The translations under genes and the position numbers were made by a program. Positions 39,427 through 50,333 of a DNA stretch of 64,000 nucleotides are shown in pieces; position 1 is the first letter of the stretch, and each line of letters begins with the position of its first letter. The notes below the pieces were generated by a model that saw only the letters and a program-made list of their open reading frames with translations, did no database searches and was not told the origin of the DNA. The stretch is from Diplonema japonicum (Eukaryota > Euglenozoa > Diplonemea > Diplonemida > Diplonemidae), in assembly GCA_964019335.1 (NCBI GenBank), contig OZ025723.1:402626-466625 (forward strand), given 5' to 3'.

Positions 39427-42325
39427 GTGTCGGCGCTGTGCAGGGCTTGTTTGCGTCTCCGTACATTCTTGGGTCTTTGCTTTTAGTTTTCTTGTCGATG
39501 TGCGGGGGGAGGGGGATTTTTTTCTTCTTTCTTTTATTTGGAAACGCCCTGTTCATTGTGCGATAAGTTTATCCTAAAGGTGGTCGGTGGGTAGCATCCT
39601 TCGCGATGGGAGTTCACAAGGCGGAGCCCCACAGCAGGCTGTGACCTTCTAGTAATGTTCATTATGGTTATGTTAAGTGATGTCCACAAAGGGCAAGACT
39701 CACCTGTGAGTGGTGGGGCTGGGACACATGGAGAATTGCATTTGCGCAAAACTACTCTGGTTGGAAAAGGGGGAAGAGAAAAAAAAGGGGGGGGGTGGGA
39801 AATAACGTACACTGAGTCTCTCTCTGCTTTTTTTTTATCCCCCCTTTTTTTTGTGTTCTATTTATTTTTTATTTCCCTCCCACCCACCCCCCAGTGAATT
39901 TTTTTCTTTTCTTCTACTTCGGGGCAGAATGCAAAATCTCAATAACCCCTAAACGCCCGGAGCCTATCTACGGTTTTCGTTGTTGCTTTGAATACTCAAA
40001 AAAAGGGCAGCATGCAACCATAGGAAGGTGCAAGGAAAGGGTAAACGGTACTAAAATTTTCAATTCCAGGTGCCAGATTCAGATGAGAACACTTAACTTT
40101 GTGTGTAAGAGGGGGGTTGAGGGGGTACTTTTTATGTCCGATTTTGGGGGGTCTTGTCGTGGGGTCCGTGGAGTTATGGCTGGGGTAAATAGGGCAGCAT
40201 TCAGCCCTATTTGGTGCCCTGAACTCTAGGATTGAGGTCAGTCTGGAGACTTTTTGGGGCTGTGGGATGAAAAAAGCAACTTGTAAGTTTTTTTCCAGCT
40301 GAACAGCACAGAGCACCCTCCTCACCTTCGTTCCGTTCATCATGGTCTCGGAGGTGTGATTTAGGGTCAAATCGAGACGTTTTGCGTATTTCTGAGTGAG
40401 GGAATCCTCATTGCTAGCGTGTTTGCGCTTGGGGGTCGGTGACGGTGTTGTCGGGGTGTGTGTTATCGGCTTTGGGGCATGGGTGAGAAGCTTTCCAACA
40501 AGTTCTTCTTTGAAGCTCGGGAAGCCATAATTTTTGCCCCATATTTTGAAGTCCAGGGGCCGTGTTCAAAAAAAAGTACTTAGCGAAAAAGCAAATTTTG
40601 AAATAAGGACAAAAACGTCCGCGCGGGCGTTTAGGGGATAAGGTAGTTTAAGCTTGACCCTAGAAACCCAGCTCAAAAGAAAAAAAGGGGGAAATGAGCG
40701 TTTTGCGTCAGAAGATTCCCCTTTGTTCTACACCTTGCGTATGAGAAAAGTTTTTGTTTTTCCTGGGTTTACTAATAACAAGAGTTAAAAAGTGCCTGAG
40801 AATTTAAAAAAAAAAAAAGAAGACTTGCATTTTTATTCTTTCAAGATGGCATATGACATGGGTTTTTTTTCCGGGGTTGAGTTGGAAATGTGGAGAGGAG
40901 GGAAAATAAGCTTACAAACTACTCCATTTGTTCTCCCGTTCTTTTATCCCCCCCCCCTCCCGTTGTGCCGTCGTACCTATATAAGTGGAAAAAACCTTTG
41001 ACGGCTCCTTAGGCCAGCTTTTTTTTTATATGAGGTTTATTTTTTTTTCTTCATGAGTCACCGATTCGTCACGCCTTGTTTCTTCGCATTAAGGACAGGA
41101 CGCGGAATGCAGAAGAGGCTACAGACAGCGCTTGTGCAGGGCGCCGCCAACACTGGCCTCATTTTATCTCTTATATTTCTTCTTCATATCTCTTTGGTTT
41201 TTACCAAATAAAAAAAAAGAGAAGAGATGAGAAGGAAAAGCGCGGTTTTGGAAAGAAAGAGAAGAGGTGTCCTCCCAAGGGGAAAAAAAAAAGGGAAAAA
41301 AAAGATTTTTTTTTTTTTTAGATGTAAAAGTACAAACAATAGCTCTTCACCTCCTATCTCCCTTTGCTTCCCATCCCCTTTTTTTTTTATATTTTTTTTT
41401 CTTCCTCCCTCACCCGATTTCCCAACCTTTGATGTTTTTTTTATTTTTATTTTTGCTTTTAAGGAAATTGCTTCGTGAACAATCGAAAACTTTGCGAAGC
41501 ATTCTTTTTTTTTTTCTTCCTGTTAAACAATTGGGCCAAGGGCGGGGGGAAGAATAAAAAGAAGGGAAAAAAAAAAAAAAAAACCAAACAAACAACAAAG
41601 AAAATTTAATTTAAAAAAAGAAAATAACTTCGACTGATTTGTGTTACCGAGTTTATGTTGAACATGCTTACGTGCAGGGGTTTAGACTTTGAATCTCTTT
41701 TTCCTTTTGGCCGCCCTTCGGTCCTGAGGCAATCCGAACATTATCACAGGGGAGGACCGATGTGGTTTACTTTCCTCTTTTTTGCTTTGAACAAAGAAGA
41801 ACCGATTGTAAAATGAGTTACTGCCGACTTTTGCACATGGGAAAAAAAAAAAAAAAAAAAGAAAAAAAGGGAAATCACCAACCCTTTTTATTTTAACGAC
41901 ATGATGATTTCTTTTTTTGGGGGATGCGTTGGTTCATTCGCCAAAATAAGTAATGGATTTAATGCGCTCAAGAGGGGGGGGGAGAGGGGGGGGGGAGAAA
42001 AAGATCTCTGAGGTCGTGAAGGCATCGAATGAATTACTTTTTTCCAAGACTTACATTCATTAAAGGCGTGGTGATTTTATTATTATTTGCACGTTTTCTC
42101 AGTTTTTTTACCTCTTGAAGTATTGAGAGCCAGGTGCAAGAAGAAAGAAGGGGGGGGGGGGGGGAGCAGAACGAAAAGAAAAAAAAGGAAAAGAAGAAAC
42201 AAAGAGTTTTTTTTTATCTTCACCCACAGTCTCACTCGTGCTATTTTTTTTTTTTTACTATCGCCTCCCATCTTTTTTTCAAATCACACCTCTTTTCAGG
42301 GTTAACATGGTAGAGGGCACAGCAC
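39427..42325 (+). other. non-coding desert, 2.9 kb
   Basis: No credible gene on either strand. G-rich patches (39790-39800; 41970-41995, G9-type runs; 42150-42165, G14), T and A runs, and a somewhat less biased part at 39900-40560 without coding signal. It holds the second copy of the dispersed repeat (41085-41122). The pyrimidine-rich end (42280-42300) leads into the next gene. Confidence 0.65.
41085..41122 (+). repeat. dispersed repeat, copy 2
   Basis: Begins CGCATTAAGGACAGGACGCG and ends GAGGCTAC; about 90% identical to 30691-30727 and in the same orientation, 10.4 kb away. The neighbouring sequence (to about 41160) is also GC-rich within a desert. Identity does not obviously extend beyond this core. 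Confidence 0.55.
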
Positions 42326-43703
42326 ATGCAAACCACTGATGACCAAACACTTCAGACACTCAGAGCACTCAAGCAAAGCGGGGCTCTGAGGGCAAAGGAT
42401 GGTAACGGTACCCCTTTGAAACTAAACCCCCAGGTGTGAGCCTTCACTAGCTTCATGTCAACATCACCACAGATAGCTTCGGATTTATTGAATGCCGAGA
42501 AGCTCTCTATCACCAATGGGGCTTCGGTATGTACTGAGTGCCTTGACAACAACACAACAACAACAACAGCTGGGCAGCAACCCGTTAGATGTCAAGCGCC
42601 GGCACAGCCCTCTCCCCGTCCTGAAGAAGGAGCCTGAGAAGCAGCACCGCTCGAACAGCATTGACCTCTATGCCACGGATGAGCTTATCAAAAAGCTCGC
42701 ACGGGATTGCGAAGCCTTCAACCAAAACCTAGTGACGAACTTCAACACTGCAAAGGAGAACATACAAAAGGACTTCCTTGAGCTCTTCAAGACGACCAGC
42801 CGTGAGAAGCTCCCCGACAGCTTCCTGCGGTCCTTACCCAAGTGGGGCAAGGGGGCTACTAAGCTACACCAAGTCTTCAACAAGTCCATGCACCGCAAGA
42901 AGACTGACTCATCCGTCGACCAAAAGGAAGTCCCCTTCGAGCTCGTGATACAGCCCGAGATCCTAGAGGAGGTGGACCAGGACATCCAACGCCTTATTGA
43001 TAACGAGCTGCAGCTGTGCATAGGGGAGAACGGCGTCATCATCACTGACATGCAACGTATCTTGGTGAAGGTCACCGTTGTGATGGAGAGACTGAAGCAG
43101 CTTGAAGAGAAGCTTGAGAAAGAAGAAACTGAATGCAGGATGCTGCAGGAGAGGCTGCACGACGAGGCTGCCTTGAACAAGGAGCTGACGGAGAAGATAG
43201 ACGTATTGCATACTGAGGCAAAAGATAAAGAGCTGCAGATGGATATCTTACGGGACCAAGTGCAACGGGAGAGAGAACATGGCAGGAACAAGAAGTCGGA
43301 GTTCGTGAGAGAGATCTGCAGGTACAAAGCACAGCTCCTGCTTGCCACAAACAGCGACGACCAGCATGACAGGTTCTCGTCACCCAGGAGGCGCGACAGC
43401 CAGAATGAGAAAGGCGATGACCTTGGATACGCCTTGGGGCCCGATCAGGGTGAAGTGCAGCAGCTTGTGGAACACAGAGAAAAAGAGTTGAGAACAGAAT
43501 TTCAAGAACAGATAAAAGCACTCAAAGCACAGCACCTTGAACAGATGAAGCAAGTACAGCAGCAGAAGAAAATAGCTTGCGATGAACGCGAGGAGAGCAA
43601 TGCGCAGCTGCACAAGCGCATCAAGAAGTTGGAGTTTGAGCTTGTCGAAGAGAAGAGGAAGATGCGGAGGTTCTTGAGCTCCATCGAGAAGGACCAGGAG
43701 TGA
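42326..43703 (+). CDS. coiled-coil protein
   Basis: Three exons supported by frame-preserving 39- and 43-nt introns: 42326-42433, 42473-42526, 42570-43703, total 431 residues. The start MQTTDDQTLQTLRALKQSG follows the acceptor ggcacag at 42322. Residues about 90-190 form a helical globular part (CEAFNQNLVTNFNTAKENIQKDFLELFK, EVPFELVIQPEILEEVDQDIQRLID). Residues 220-430 are coiled coil in two segments (VVMERLKQLEEKLEKEETECRML..., EQIKALKAQHLEQMKQVQQQKK). No family recognised. The stop at 43701 may not be the true end: sequence up to 44350 looks partly exonic (see next entry). Confidence 0.7.
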
Positions 43704-43719
43704 TGTCCTCGGCTTTATG

Positions 43720-43784
43720 TGAATATTCCTTTGTTGCTGTCCTACCAACATAGCAGCACTTAAGGTTACACATATGCTCGTAGA
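43720..43784 (+). repeat. related intron-like segment, copy 1
   Basis: Shares with 43924-44022 the blocks GAATATTCCTTT, GCTGTCC, AACATAG and AAGGTTACACATATGC, in the same order and orientation, ending in TAG that could be a splice acceptor. Two homologous intron-like sequences about 200 nt apart suggest segmental duplication or intron copying. Confidence 0.5.
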
Positions 43785-43923
43785 GATGAGAAAGAAGGCG
43801 AAGTGCGCAGCTGGGAAAAAGAGTTGAAGCAGAGCTTCTTGAGGTGGACGACGGCCAGCCACAGCGCATGATTCGAAGGAACAGGAAAATGCTGTCTTGG
43901 ATAAAGAAAGAAGAAGTTTAATC

Positions 43924-44022
43924 TGAATACTCCTTTCCAGTCCTGTCAGTGTCATAATGCACTTGAATAACGTGCCGCTGTCAACTAACATAGACCCAAG
44001 GTTACACATATGCCACTAGTAG
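43924..44022 (+). repeat. related intron-like segment, copy 2
   Basis: Second copy of the block series of 43720-43784 (GAATACTCCTTT, GCTGTCA, AACATAG, AAGGTTACACATATGC, ending CTAGTAG), with a roughly 30-nt insertion in the middle. A donor at 43916 (gaagaa|gtttaa) would give an intron of about 107 nt, longer than the usual 31-55. Confidence 0.5.
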
Positions 44023-44379
44023 AGGGTGCCTACAGAGGTGAGCCTTCGATGGCCTCGTATGTCTTGAGCTTGTATTTACATTAATAAAAGGTTATTCGGC
44101 CACCAACCCGCAGCAGCGCCACCCCCTCCGCCTGCTCAAACAGCCCGCCCTGTAGTAAGCCAGCGGCCTTCGCCGCGGGATAGCACTCAAATGTGGCCGC
44201 CTGCCTCGGGGTACAACAGAAGGCGCTACACTGCCACAAACAGAAATTCCTGGACGATCTCAGGACTGTCGAAGGCGGAGGTGAGTCAAATCATTACTTC
44301 TTGATGAACATGTTTACACATGATATAGATATTCTCGATCCAAGTGGACCATTAGAGACATCCTAGGACTCTACTGAAA

Positions 44380-45368
44380 ATGGCAGACCGCGAGATAAGC
44401 ATAGTACACGAGATGGTATGCACCACCACAACCACCACCATCACCACAGGGGTCGCGTATTAAGGCCGATAAGCTAGATATCGGTGCGTACGGTGAGCAA
44501 GGGCAAGCGTACTTCAGGTATGACCTTGTTGCGAAGAAGCACCGCCAACAGGATGGGCGAGTACCAAGCGGCGGACGATGTGTTCAGCTCTGCTATCAAA
44601 GAGGCCGAGGAAGCAGTTAAGATGTTAAAGAGGTGGAAGAGGAAATGCGAGACCCATCTCACTACAAGCAATGTTGTTGTGAAAGAGGAACGAAAGGCAG
44701 AGCAGGAAGCTCAGGTGGCAGCACAGCCGCCGGTTGAGAAGGCCGACACGGCATCGACATCGACATCGACGGTGCCAAACGTGAGAGTGGATTGGTTCCA
44801 GACACAGACTAGTGTGACTGTGAATTTGTTTATCCACTCCTCGCAGCAGATCAAGGGGTCTACTTCACATGCTGAGGTGGACATTAGTGAGAACGGTGCC
44901 TCGGCGAAGGTGACGCTTAAGTCAGGGGACACGTTTACTTGGTCGGCACAGCCGTTGTTCAGCTCCATAGACGTGGCTACCTCTTCGTACTCTGTGAAGC
45001 ACATGAAGGTGGAGATTGTTTTGGCTAAGAAGATGCAAGGCCTGCAGTGGGACGCTCTTGTCGGTGAGAAGAAGCCCTTCCCAGAGGCACCAGGTGCCTA
45101 CCCCACATCCAATACGAAGCAGAAGGATTGGACCAAGTACACAGTAGTCGATGAGGAAGAGGAGGTGAAGCCAGAGGGCAACGATGCCCTAAACAAGCTG
45201 TTTCGGGACATCTATTCCAAAGGTGACCAGGCCACACAAATGGCAATGAACAAGTCCTTCCAGGAGAGCAATGGGACAGTGCTGTCTACAAACTGGAAAG
45301 AAGTGGGTGAAAAGAAGGTAGTAGGCCAACCGCCAGCAGGCATGGAAGAGAAGAAATGGAATGAGTAG
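44380..45368 (+). CDS. SGT1: SGT1 co-chaperone (partial TPR, CS and SGS domains)
   Basis: Three exons (44380-44415, 44450-44517, 44552-45368), introns 34 nt each, 306 residues. Splicing produces a TPR-like helix pair, EQGQAYFRMGEYQAADDVF, then a linker, a CS (p23-like) domain from VRVDWFQTQTSVTVNLFIH to VEIVLAKK (about residues 120-205), and a clear C-terminal SGS domain: KDWTKYTVVDEEE..., EGNDALNKLFRDIYSKGDQATQMAMNKSF, ESNGTVLSTNWKEVG, GMEEKKW. SGT1 links Hsp90 with SKP1/kinetochore and other clients. Only about one TPR hairpin is visible, compared with three in plant and animal SGT1, so the TPR part is reduced. The start follows the acceptor catcctag. Confidence 0.92.
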
Positions 45369-45958
45369 AGCAGCATAGATTTTTGTTTTTCTGTTTTCTT
45401 ATATTTTTTTTTGGTCGTTTTCTATGGATTTCGTTGCACTTCACCCCCGAGGACAGGGAATGTGAAGTAATTCAGGCTGTCGTGAAATGAAACAACTTTC
45501 TACCTGCCAAAGGTATAAGAAAAAAACCCCTCTAATTGATGCGACGGTTAAAAACATCATCAGGAAGTTGCAAAATTATTCCTTAGTTTCATTAACAAAA
45601 TGCTTTTTTTTTGGGGGGTTCACTTATTTCCCATCATAGTTATTATTTTTTAGAGCACGTCGGTACTTCCATCTTTGCCAGATGTACGCGGGGTCGCTGG
45701 ACAGGCTGAAGGAAAGGGTAGTCCTCAAGTGGGATATGCAGAGAAAAGAAGTTGCTCAAAAAGTTTTTTAGAGGCCACTAAAGATATTTCTCCCCCCCCC
45801 TTTTTTTTGGTTTCCTAAAACTCTTTAATTTTTTTTTTAAAAGAAAATGCAATAAAACTGCCCTAACTATTTTTATTTTTGTCTTACTTTTTCCTGTTCG
45901 CAACAGTGTCGCAACATACCCCCCACCAGTTATCTTTAAAAAAAAAAAAGAAGTTATT
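45369..45958 (+). other. low-complexity spacer
   Basis: A/T-rich spacer with T and C runs and no gene-like frame. Ends with cccccaccagttatc... and an A12 run before the elongase start. Confidence 0.6.
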
Positions 45959-46846
45959 ATGGAGAACGTGCAGCATGTTGTGGCGACGCTCAGCGAGAAG
46001 GTGGAGTATGTGAGGGAAAACATGGACTGGGATAGTTTTACTGAGGATGTCAAGTATGTTTTTTTTTTTTTTTTTTAAAATAAAATATACAATAAAAATA
46101 CAATCAGGAATGACCCTATTGTGTACCTTAGTGTGATGTTCTTGGTGTCGAAGTTGGTCGTGAGGCGTATTCCCGAGAACATCCGGAAGAGCGTGCTGAA
46201 CCCGTTCCTGAAGCTTTACAACTTCGGGATGGTTGTGTTTTCCTTTGGGTGTTTCCTGGCAATGGCGAAATCTCTCTCGGAGATGACACTCTACACCAAC
46301 GACTGCAATATGGCCTTCAACCACGACCTTTTCAAGCTCACCTCTAAGCTGTTCTACTTGAGCAAGTTCGTGGAGTACATCGACAGCTGGTCCCTCGCCA
46401 TGGCGGGGAAGCCAGTGTCATTCCTGCAAAGCTTCCACCACTTCGGCGCGCCGTGGGACATGTTCCTCTTTTACTACGCCAAGAACGAGGCTGTTTGGAT
46501 TTTCGTGCTTTTGAACTCAGTTGTACACACTGTTATGTACTTCTACTATCTCATGACTTTGTGCAAAATTAGGTTCCCCGGTAAGGTTTTGATCACTATT
46601 ATGCAGATCACCCAGTTCAATGTATGATATTAAAAAAAAGTTTAAAAAAAAAAAAAAAAAAAAAAAAAGGTTGGTTTCTACCTTGTGTGGTGGTACAAGG
46701 ATGTTGAGTGCTACGCGAACTCCCCCATCAGGATGTTCGGGTGGGTGTTCAACTACATCTATGTTGGTGTCGTTCTCCTTCTGTTCCTTAACTTCTCCAT
46801 TTGGACGTACGTGTTCCCCAAGAAAAGCAAGACTAAGAAGGAGTAG
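45959..46846 (+). CDS. PUFA elongase (ELO family, Euglena delta-9-elongase-like)
   Basis: Three exons (45959-46053, 46108-46621, 46670-46846), introns 54 and 48 nt, 261 residues. ELO enzymes are ER condensing enzymes (3-ketoacyl-CoA synthases) of fatty-acid elongation. Signatures: KFVEYIDS (KxxExxDT box with final Ser), FLQSFHHFGAPWDM (QxxHH instead of HxxHH, a feature of PUFA elongases), NEAVWIFVLLNSVVHTVMY, and after splicing QITQFN|VGFYLVWWYKD. From memory the whole protein, including MFGWVFNYIYVGVVLLLFLNF, closely follows the Euglena gracilis C18 delta-9 elongase. The end KTKKE fits a KxKxx ER-retrieval signal. Intron 2 is almost pure A with no pyrimidine tract before its AG. C18 PUFA substrate is inferred. 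Confidence 0.9.
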
Positions 46847-47641
46847 AGAACTTATTCCCCCTTCATTCCTTTCTATTTCTTTTCCCCCCCTTTTTTTTTA
46901 TTCTTCCCAATTTTCTTTTTTTTTTTTTGCGTTCTCCTCCTTTTTTATTTCCGGTTTTTTTTTGATCACGTTTTTTGTTCAGTAGCGGTGTTGTACTTTA
47001 TCCCCTATTATCAGGTTATTCAGCATGCTTTGCAAAAAAAAAAAAAAAAAAAAAAAAAAAGAATTTTTTAGTTTTTTTTTTTTTCTCCCTTAGATTTTTT
47101 TTTTCTTGAAGAGATGAAACGAGAGAAAAAAGGGAGGTGTCTTTGTAAGAAAGCCACCCTTTTATTTTTTCCTTGTCTCTTTTTCCTTCTTTTTCTTCCG
47201 GACTCTCATTACATACTCCGGAAAAAAAAATACAAAGAAAAAAAAAGGAATAAAGAAAACAGAAAAAAAAAAAAAAAGAAAAGAAAAACACACAAAAAAG
47301 TATAAAGAAAACAAAAAGCACATTCGTAGTACCCCAAGATCCTCCTCCGCTCGTTAAAACCAATAATACTGTGACAGCAAAATTATTATTTTTTATTTAT
47401 TTACCTGCCAGTTGTTTAATGGGGGGAAGAAGAAAAAAACAAAAAAAAGATAGAATTACCTTTTTTCCCTGTTTTTTTTTTTTCCTCCCAGTTTCTCTCC
47501 TCTCACCAATTTCGGTTCTTTTTTTTATTTATTTCTTATTTTTTTTTTTTTTTTTTTTTTTTTTACATTTTATTTTTTTTTATGACACCCTTCCCATTTT
47601 TTTAAAATTTAAAAACACCACCACAAAGGAACAGGGTGAAC
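46847..47641 (+). other. low-complexity spacer with long T and A runs
   Basis: Poly-T (T25 or so near 47540), poly-A (A26 near 47035) and mixed purine runs, no credible frame. The end (caccaccacaaaggaacag) serves as the acceptor region for the GPN gene. Confidence 0.65.
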
Positions 47642-48566
47642 ATGCCTTACGGCCAGCTGGTGTTTGGACATCCAGGGTCAGGCAAAACCACCTACTGCAA
47701 TGGATTGCGCGAGTATTTGAGAGGAATCGGGAGGAGGGTATCTATTTACTTTTTTTTTTTGTTCTTTGTTTAAATGGTGTTTTGACCCACAGGCACTGAT
47801 AGTCAATTTAGACCCTGCTAATGACGCACTGCCATATGAGGCAGCGGTAGATGTACGAGATTTGATCGATCATGAAGTAGCGATGAAAGAAGAGGGGCTA
47901 GGTCCTAACGGAGCATTTCTGTTTTGTTTAGAATACCTGAAGAACAATCAAGATTGGCTGCAAGAAGAGCTAGAGAGGGAAGGAGGCGATGCATATTTGC
48001 TGTTTGACTGCCCTGGGCAGATCGAACTGTACACCAACCACGACGCTTTCAAGTCGCTTGTTGAATGGATGCAGAAGTCGGCCAATGTGCGGCTGTGCGC
48101 AGTGCACCTAGTCGACTCTTTGTACTGCAGGAGTGGGCCGCATTTCATTTCAGCGCTCCTTGTGTCACTCAGTTCCATGCTGCAGCTTGAGCTCCCACAT
48201 GTCAACGTCTTGACAAAGATCGACCTTCTTAAGAACTACGAACTCGATTTCGGGTTAGACTTTTATACTGAAGTGCAGGATCTGACACATCTCACAACAT
48301 GCATGAGCACTGATCCTCAGATGCCGAAGCGCTTCACATCGCTCAACAACGCCCTCATACAGCTCGTGGAAGACTACCCTCATGTTGCCTTCCTCACACT
48401 CGACATCGAGGACAAGGACGCTGTGAAGGAGCTTATGACAGAAATCGACAAGGCAAACGGTTACGCTTTCACACCCATGCAGGGCCACAAGAATTCTGTG
48501 TCCCAGCTTGCATCATCTGCGGCATCAACGCTGCAGACAGACTATCTTGATAGGTTTTATAACTGA
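47642..48566 (+). CDS. GPN2: GPN-loop GTPase, GPN2-like
   Basis: Two exons (47642-47737, 47793-48566) with a 55-nt intron, 289 residues. Motifs in order: P-loop [13 protein letters not shown] (G1), [11 protein letters not shown] at the exon junction, the family-defining Gly-Pro-Asn loop in [24 protein letters not shown] (G3), VHLVDSLYC, and NVLTKIDLL (G4, usual TKxD). [17 protein letters not shown] and [12 protein letters not shown] are typical of GPN2. GPN GTPases act in assembly and nuclear import of RNA polymerases, especially Pol II. The C-terminal 20 residues are divergent. The gene is followed after 55 nt by the ZC2HC gene. Confidence 0.93.
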
Positions 48567-48621
48567 CCAGTCGTTTCTCTTCCACCTTTGCACCCCTTCA
48601 CACCATTGCAGGGCATACGAC

Positions 48622-50100
48622 ATGTCTCGCCGCACAGCACATGAGGAGCTAAGCCTCATGAAACAATCGCTAAATGAAAGGCTTAAAGAAACGAAATACA
48701 GAGTAGGTTGTGATTCAGAAGACGCAAGTACTGTTCCGTCCGGTTTCCGGACACCTAGACGTGAGGCACACGAGCAGAGCAAGCAGAACACCATCCACGC
48801 CGACCCCTTCATGCCGGTGTCAGACGGCCCCCCTCTCGATACAAGCACCTCTAGTGCAGAATTTAAGCAGTTTCTCCAAAGCTGTTCACACAATGCAGAG
48901 GCCGCACGGTCGCACCAGCCAACTACATCGCCTTCCGGCTTCCTCACTAGGCCTCCTAAAGGTGCTCAGACACCGCCGCCGGAAGAGAAGCAAAAGGAGT
49001 ATGTTCCCGATCAAAACCTCGTGCCTTGTGTGTACTGCGCACGGAGGTTCACATCTGATCGTGTAGCCAAGCACGAGAGTGTGTGTGACAAAGGAAAGTT
49101 GTGTGTAACACCGAAACGAGCAGCTTCTACCCACAGCACACGGACAAGCACTTTGAAATCTCCGAGACTCTCGACCAGAAGGCCTCTTGAAACGAAGGTC
49201 GAGCCGCAAAATCACGAAACGTTACTCAGGACCCCAACTAAATTTAGGTCGAGGTCGTCCGGCAACAGCATGATCAGGGTGCCGTCTCCTGCTGGGAGGG
49301 CATCGACAAAACCTGCTTATCAAGCAAGCAGTAGAGTGACTCGGACACCAAAAGCTCGACAGTCTCAGGCAGCACCACAAACGCCTCCACACAACACGCC
49401 TTGTCGGTCCACAACTCAGCCACATGCACATCGACAGCCTCTGCCCACATCACTGCCTCCTTCACCTCAAAAGCCCATGTTTACTACTCCGCAGCATGCT
49501 CCTGAACGTGACCCTACGGACCCCATGACACCCCCACAAGACAGGCACAACAGATTGGAGGAAGCAAGGCGGAAAAAAAAAGCAGGGTCGCGGCAGCCAG
49601 GGGCAGACTTTATGAGATACCAAGTCCTTCAACAAATCGAAGAGTCCCTTTCGACACCACGGAACAGGAAGGGCAGTAGGAGTCCGAAGGAAAGAAACAG
49701 GTCACCTATAGGAAGTTATAATGAGATGCGGAAAAGCAAAGATTCTAGCAGCCTAATAAGCACACCAGCCAAGCAAAAAGTAGTTTCTAGAACTAGGTGC
49801 CGAGAGGAGGGCACTCCATTGAGCCAATCTAGATCCACGACGCCGAAGGTTATGAATAATATTCCTGAGGTATGTAGTCATGCGGACATGCAACCCACAA
49901 CAGCCCTTAACCTCGGCTGCGCGATGCCTGGCCCTTCCTGACGAAGGGAAAGACACAACTGACAAGCTAGAGCGTGCCGCAAGGGCTAGGGCCTGCATAG
50001 AAGAGCTGAAGCGGTTAGGCCACAATGATGCCGCTGCCATTGTATGTTGTTGCAAAAAGTCAAGTAAACACAGGTGGAGAAGACGAACCTACACCTTTAG
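48622..50100 (+). CDS. ZC2HC-type zinc-finger protein, mostly disordered
   Basis: Three exons (48622-49869, 49904-50041, 50074-50100), introns 34 and 32 nt, 470 residues. The last exon encodes only eight residues. Residues about 133-160 are LVPCVYCARRFTSDRVAKHESVCDK, a C2HC finger of the ZC2HC1/FAM164 type (CxxC...H...C). The rest is Ser/Thr/Pro/Arg-rich with many TP and SP sites, likely disordered and phosphorylated; the C-terminal exons form a short helix (LERAARARACIEELKRLGH). ZC2HC proteins occur in flagellar and cytoskeletal proteomes of protists, but a specific role cannot be given. The start follows the acceptor caccattgcag. Confidence 0.82.
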
Positions 50101-50234
50101 AACAATATATATAAAAAAAGAAAATGTTTGTAGCCTGCTCGTTTAATAGATGCAGTTTCAGTTGCAATTTTCCATTATTATGCATCTCAGGAGAGACAAA
50201 TGAGGTCCTTACAGCCTGCCAATATGTGGGTGCT

Positions 50235-50288
50235 GTCTTGAAACTGTGCATCTCATGCATTAGTCTTGAAACTATGCATCTCATGCAT
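50235..50288 (+). repeat. 28-bp tandem duplication in a 5' region
   Basis: Two 26-nt copies (50235-50260 and 50263-50288; starts GTCTTGAAACTGTGCATCTC) separated by TA and differing at one position (G/A). They lie 46 nt before the start codon of the OAS-like gene, upstream of its acceptor. Confidence 0.75.
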
Positions 50289-50333
50289 GGCAAAAGTCAC
50301 GTTTCACAGGTTCGAATTTGGTTTGATTGCAAT

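Larger units (their letters stand above)
43704..44379 (+). other. probable additional 3' exons and related introns, structure unresolved
   Basis: This stretch has coding character but no single frame. A donor at 43700 and acceptor at 43783 would continue the preceding coiled-coil gene as EDEKEGEVRSWEKELKQ. An overlapping frame over 43791-43915 reads ...EAELLEVDDGQPQRMIRRN and RKMLSWIKKEE. At 44124-44280 (after the acceptor ccaacccgcag) another open segment reads APPPPPAQTARPVVSQRPSP, then GYNRRRYTATNRNSWTISGL, and ends at a good donor (GAG|gtgagt). These may be alternative or terminal exons of the coiled-coil gene; a small indel would explain the frame conflict. The SGT1 acceptor (acatcctag, 44366) lies at the end. 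Confidence 0.45.

Noticed and set aside
50309-50325. GGTTCGAATTTGG resembling a tRNA B box
   Set aside because: No A box, no cloverleaf arms and it lies in the 5' leader of the OAS-like gene after its acceptor.
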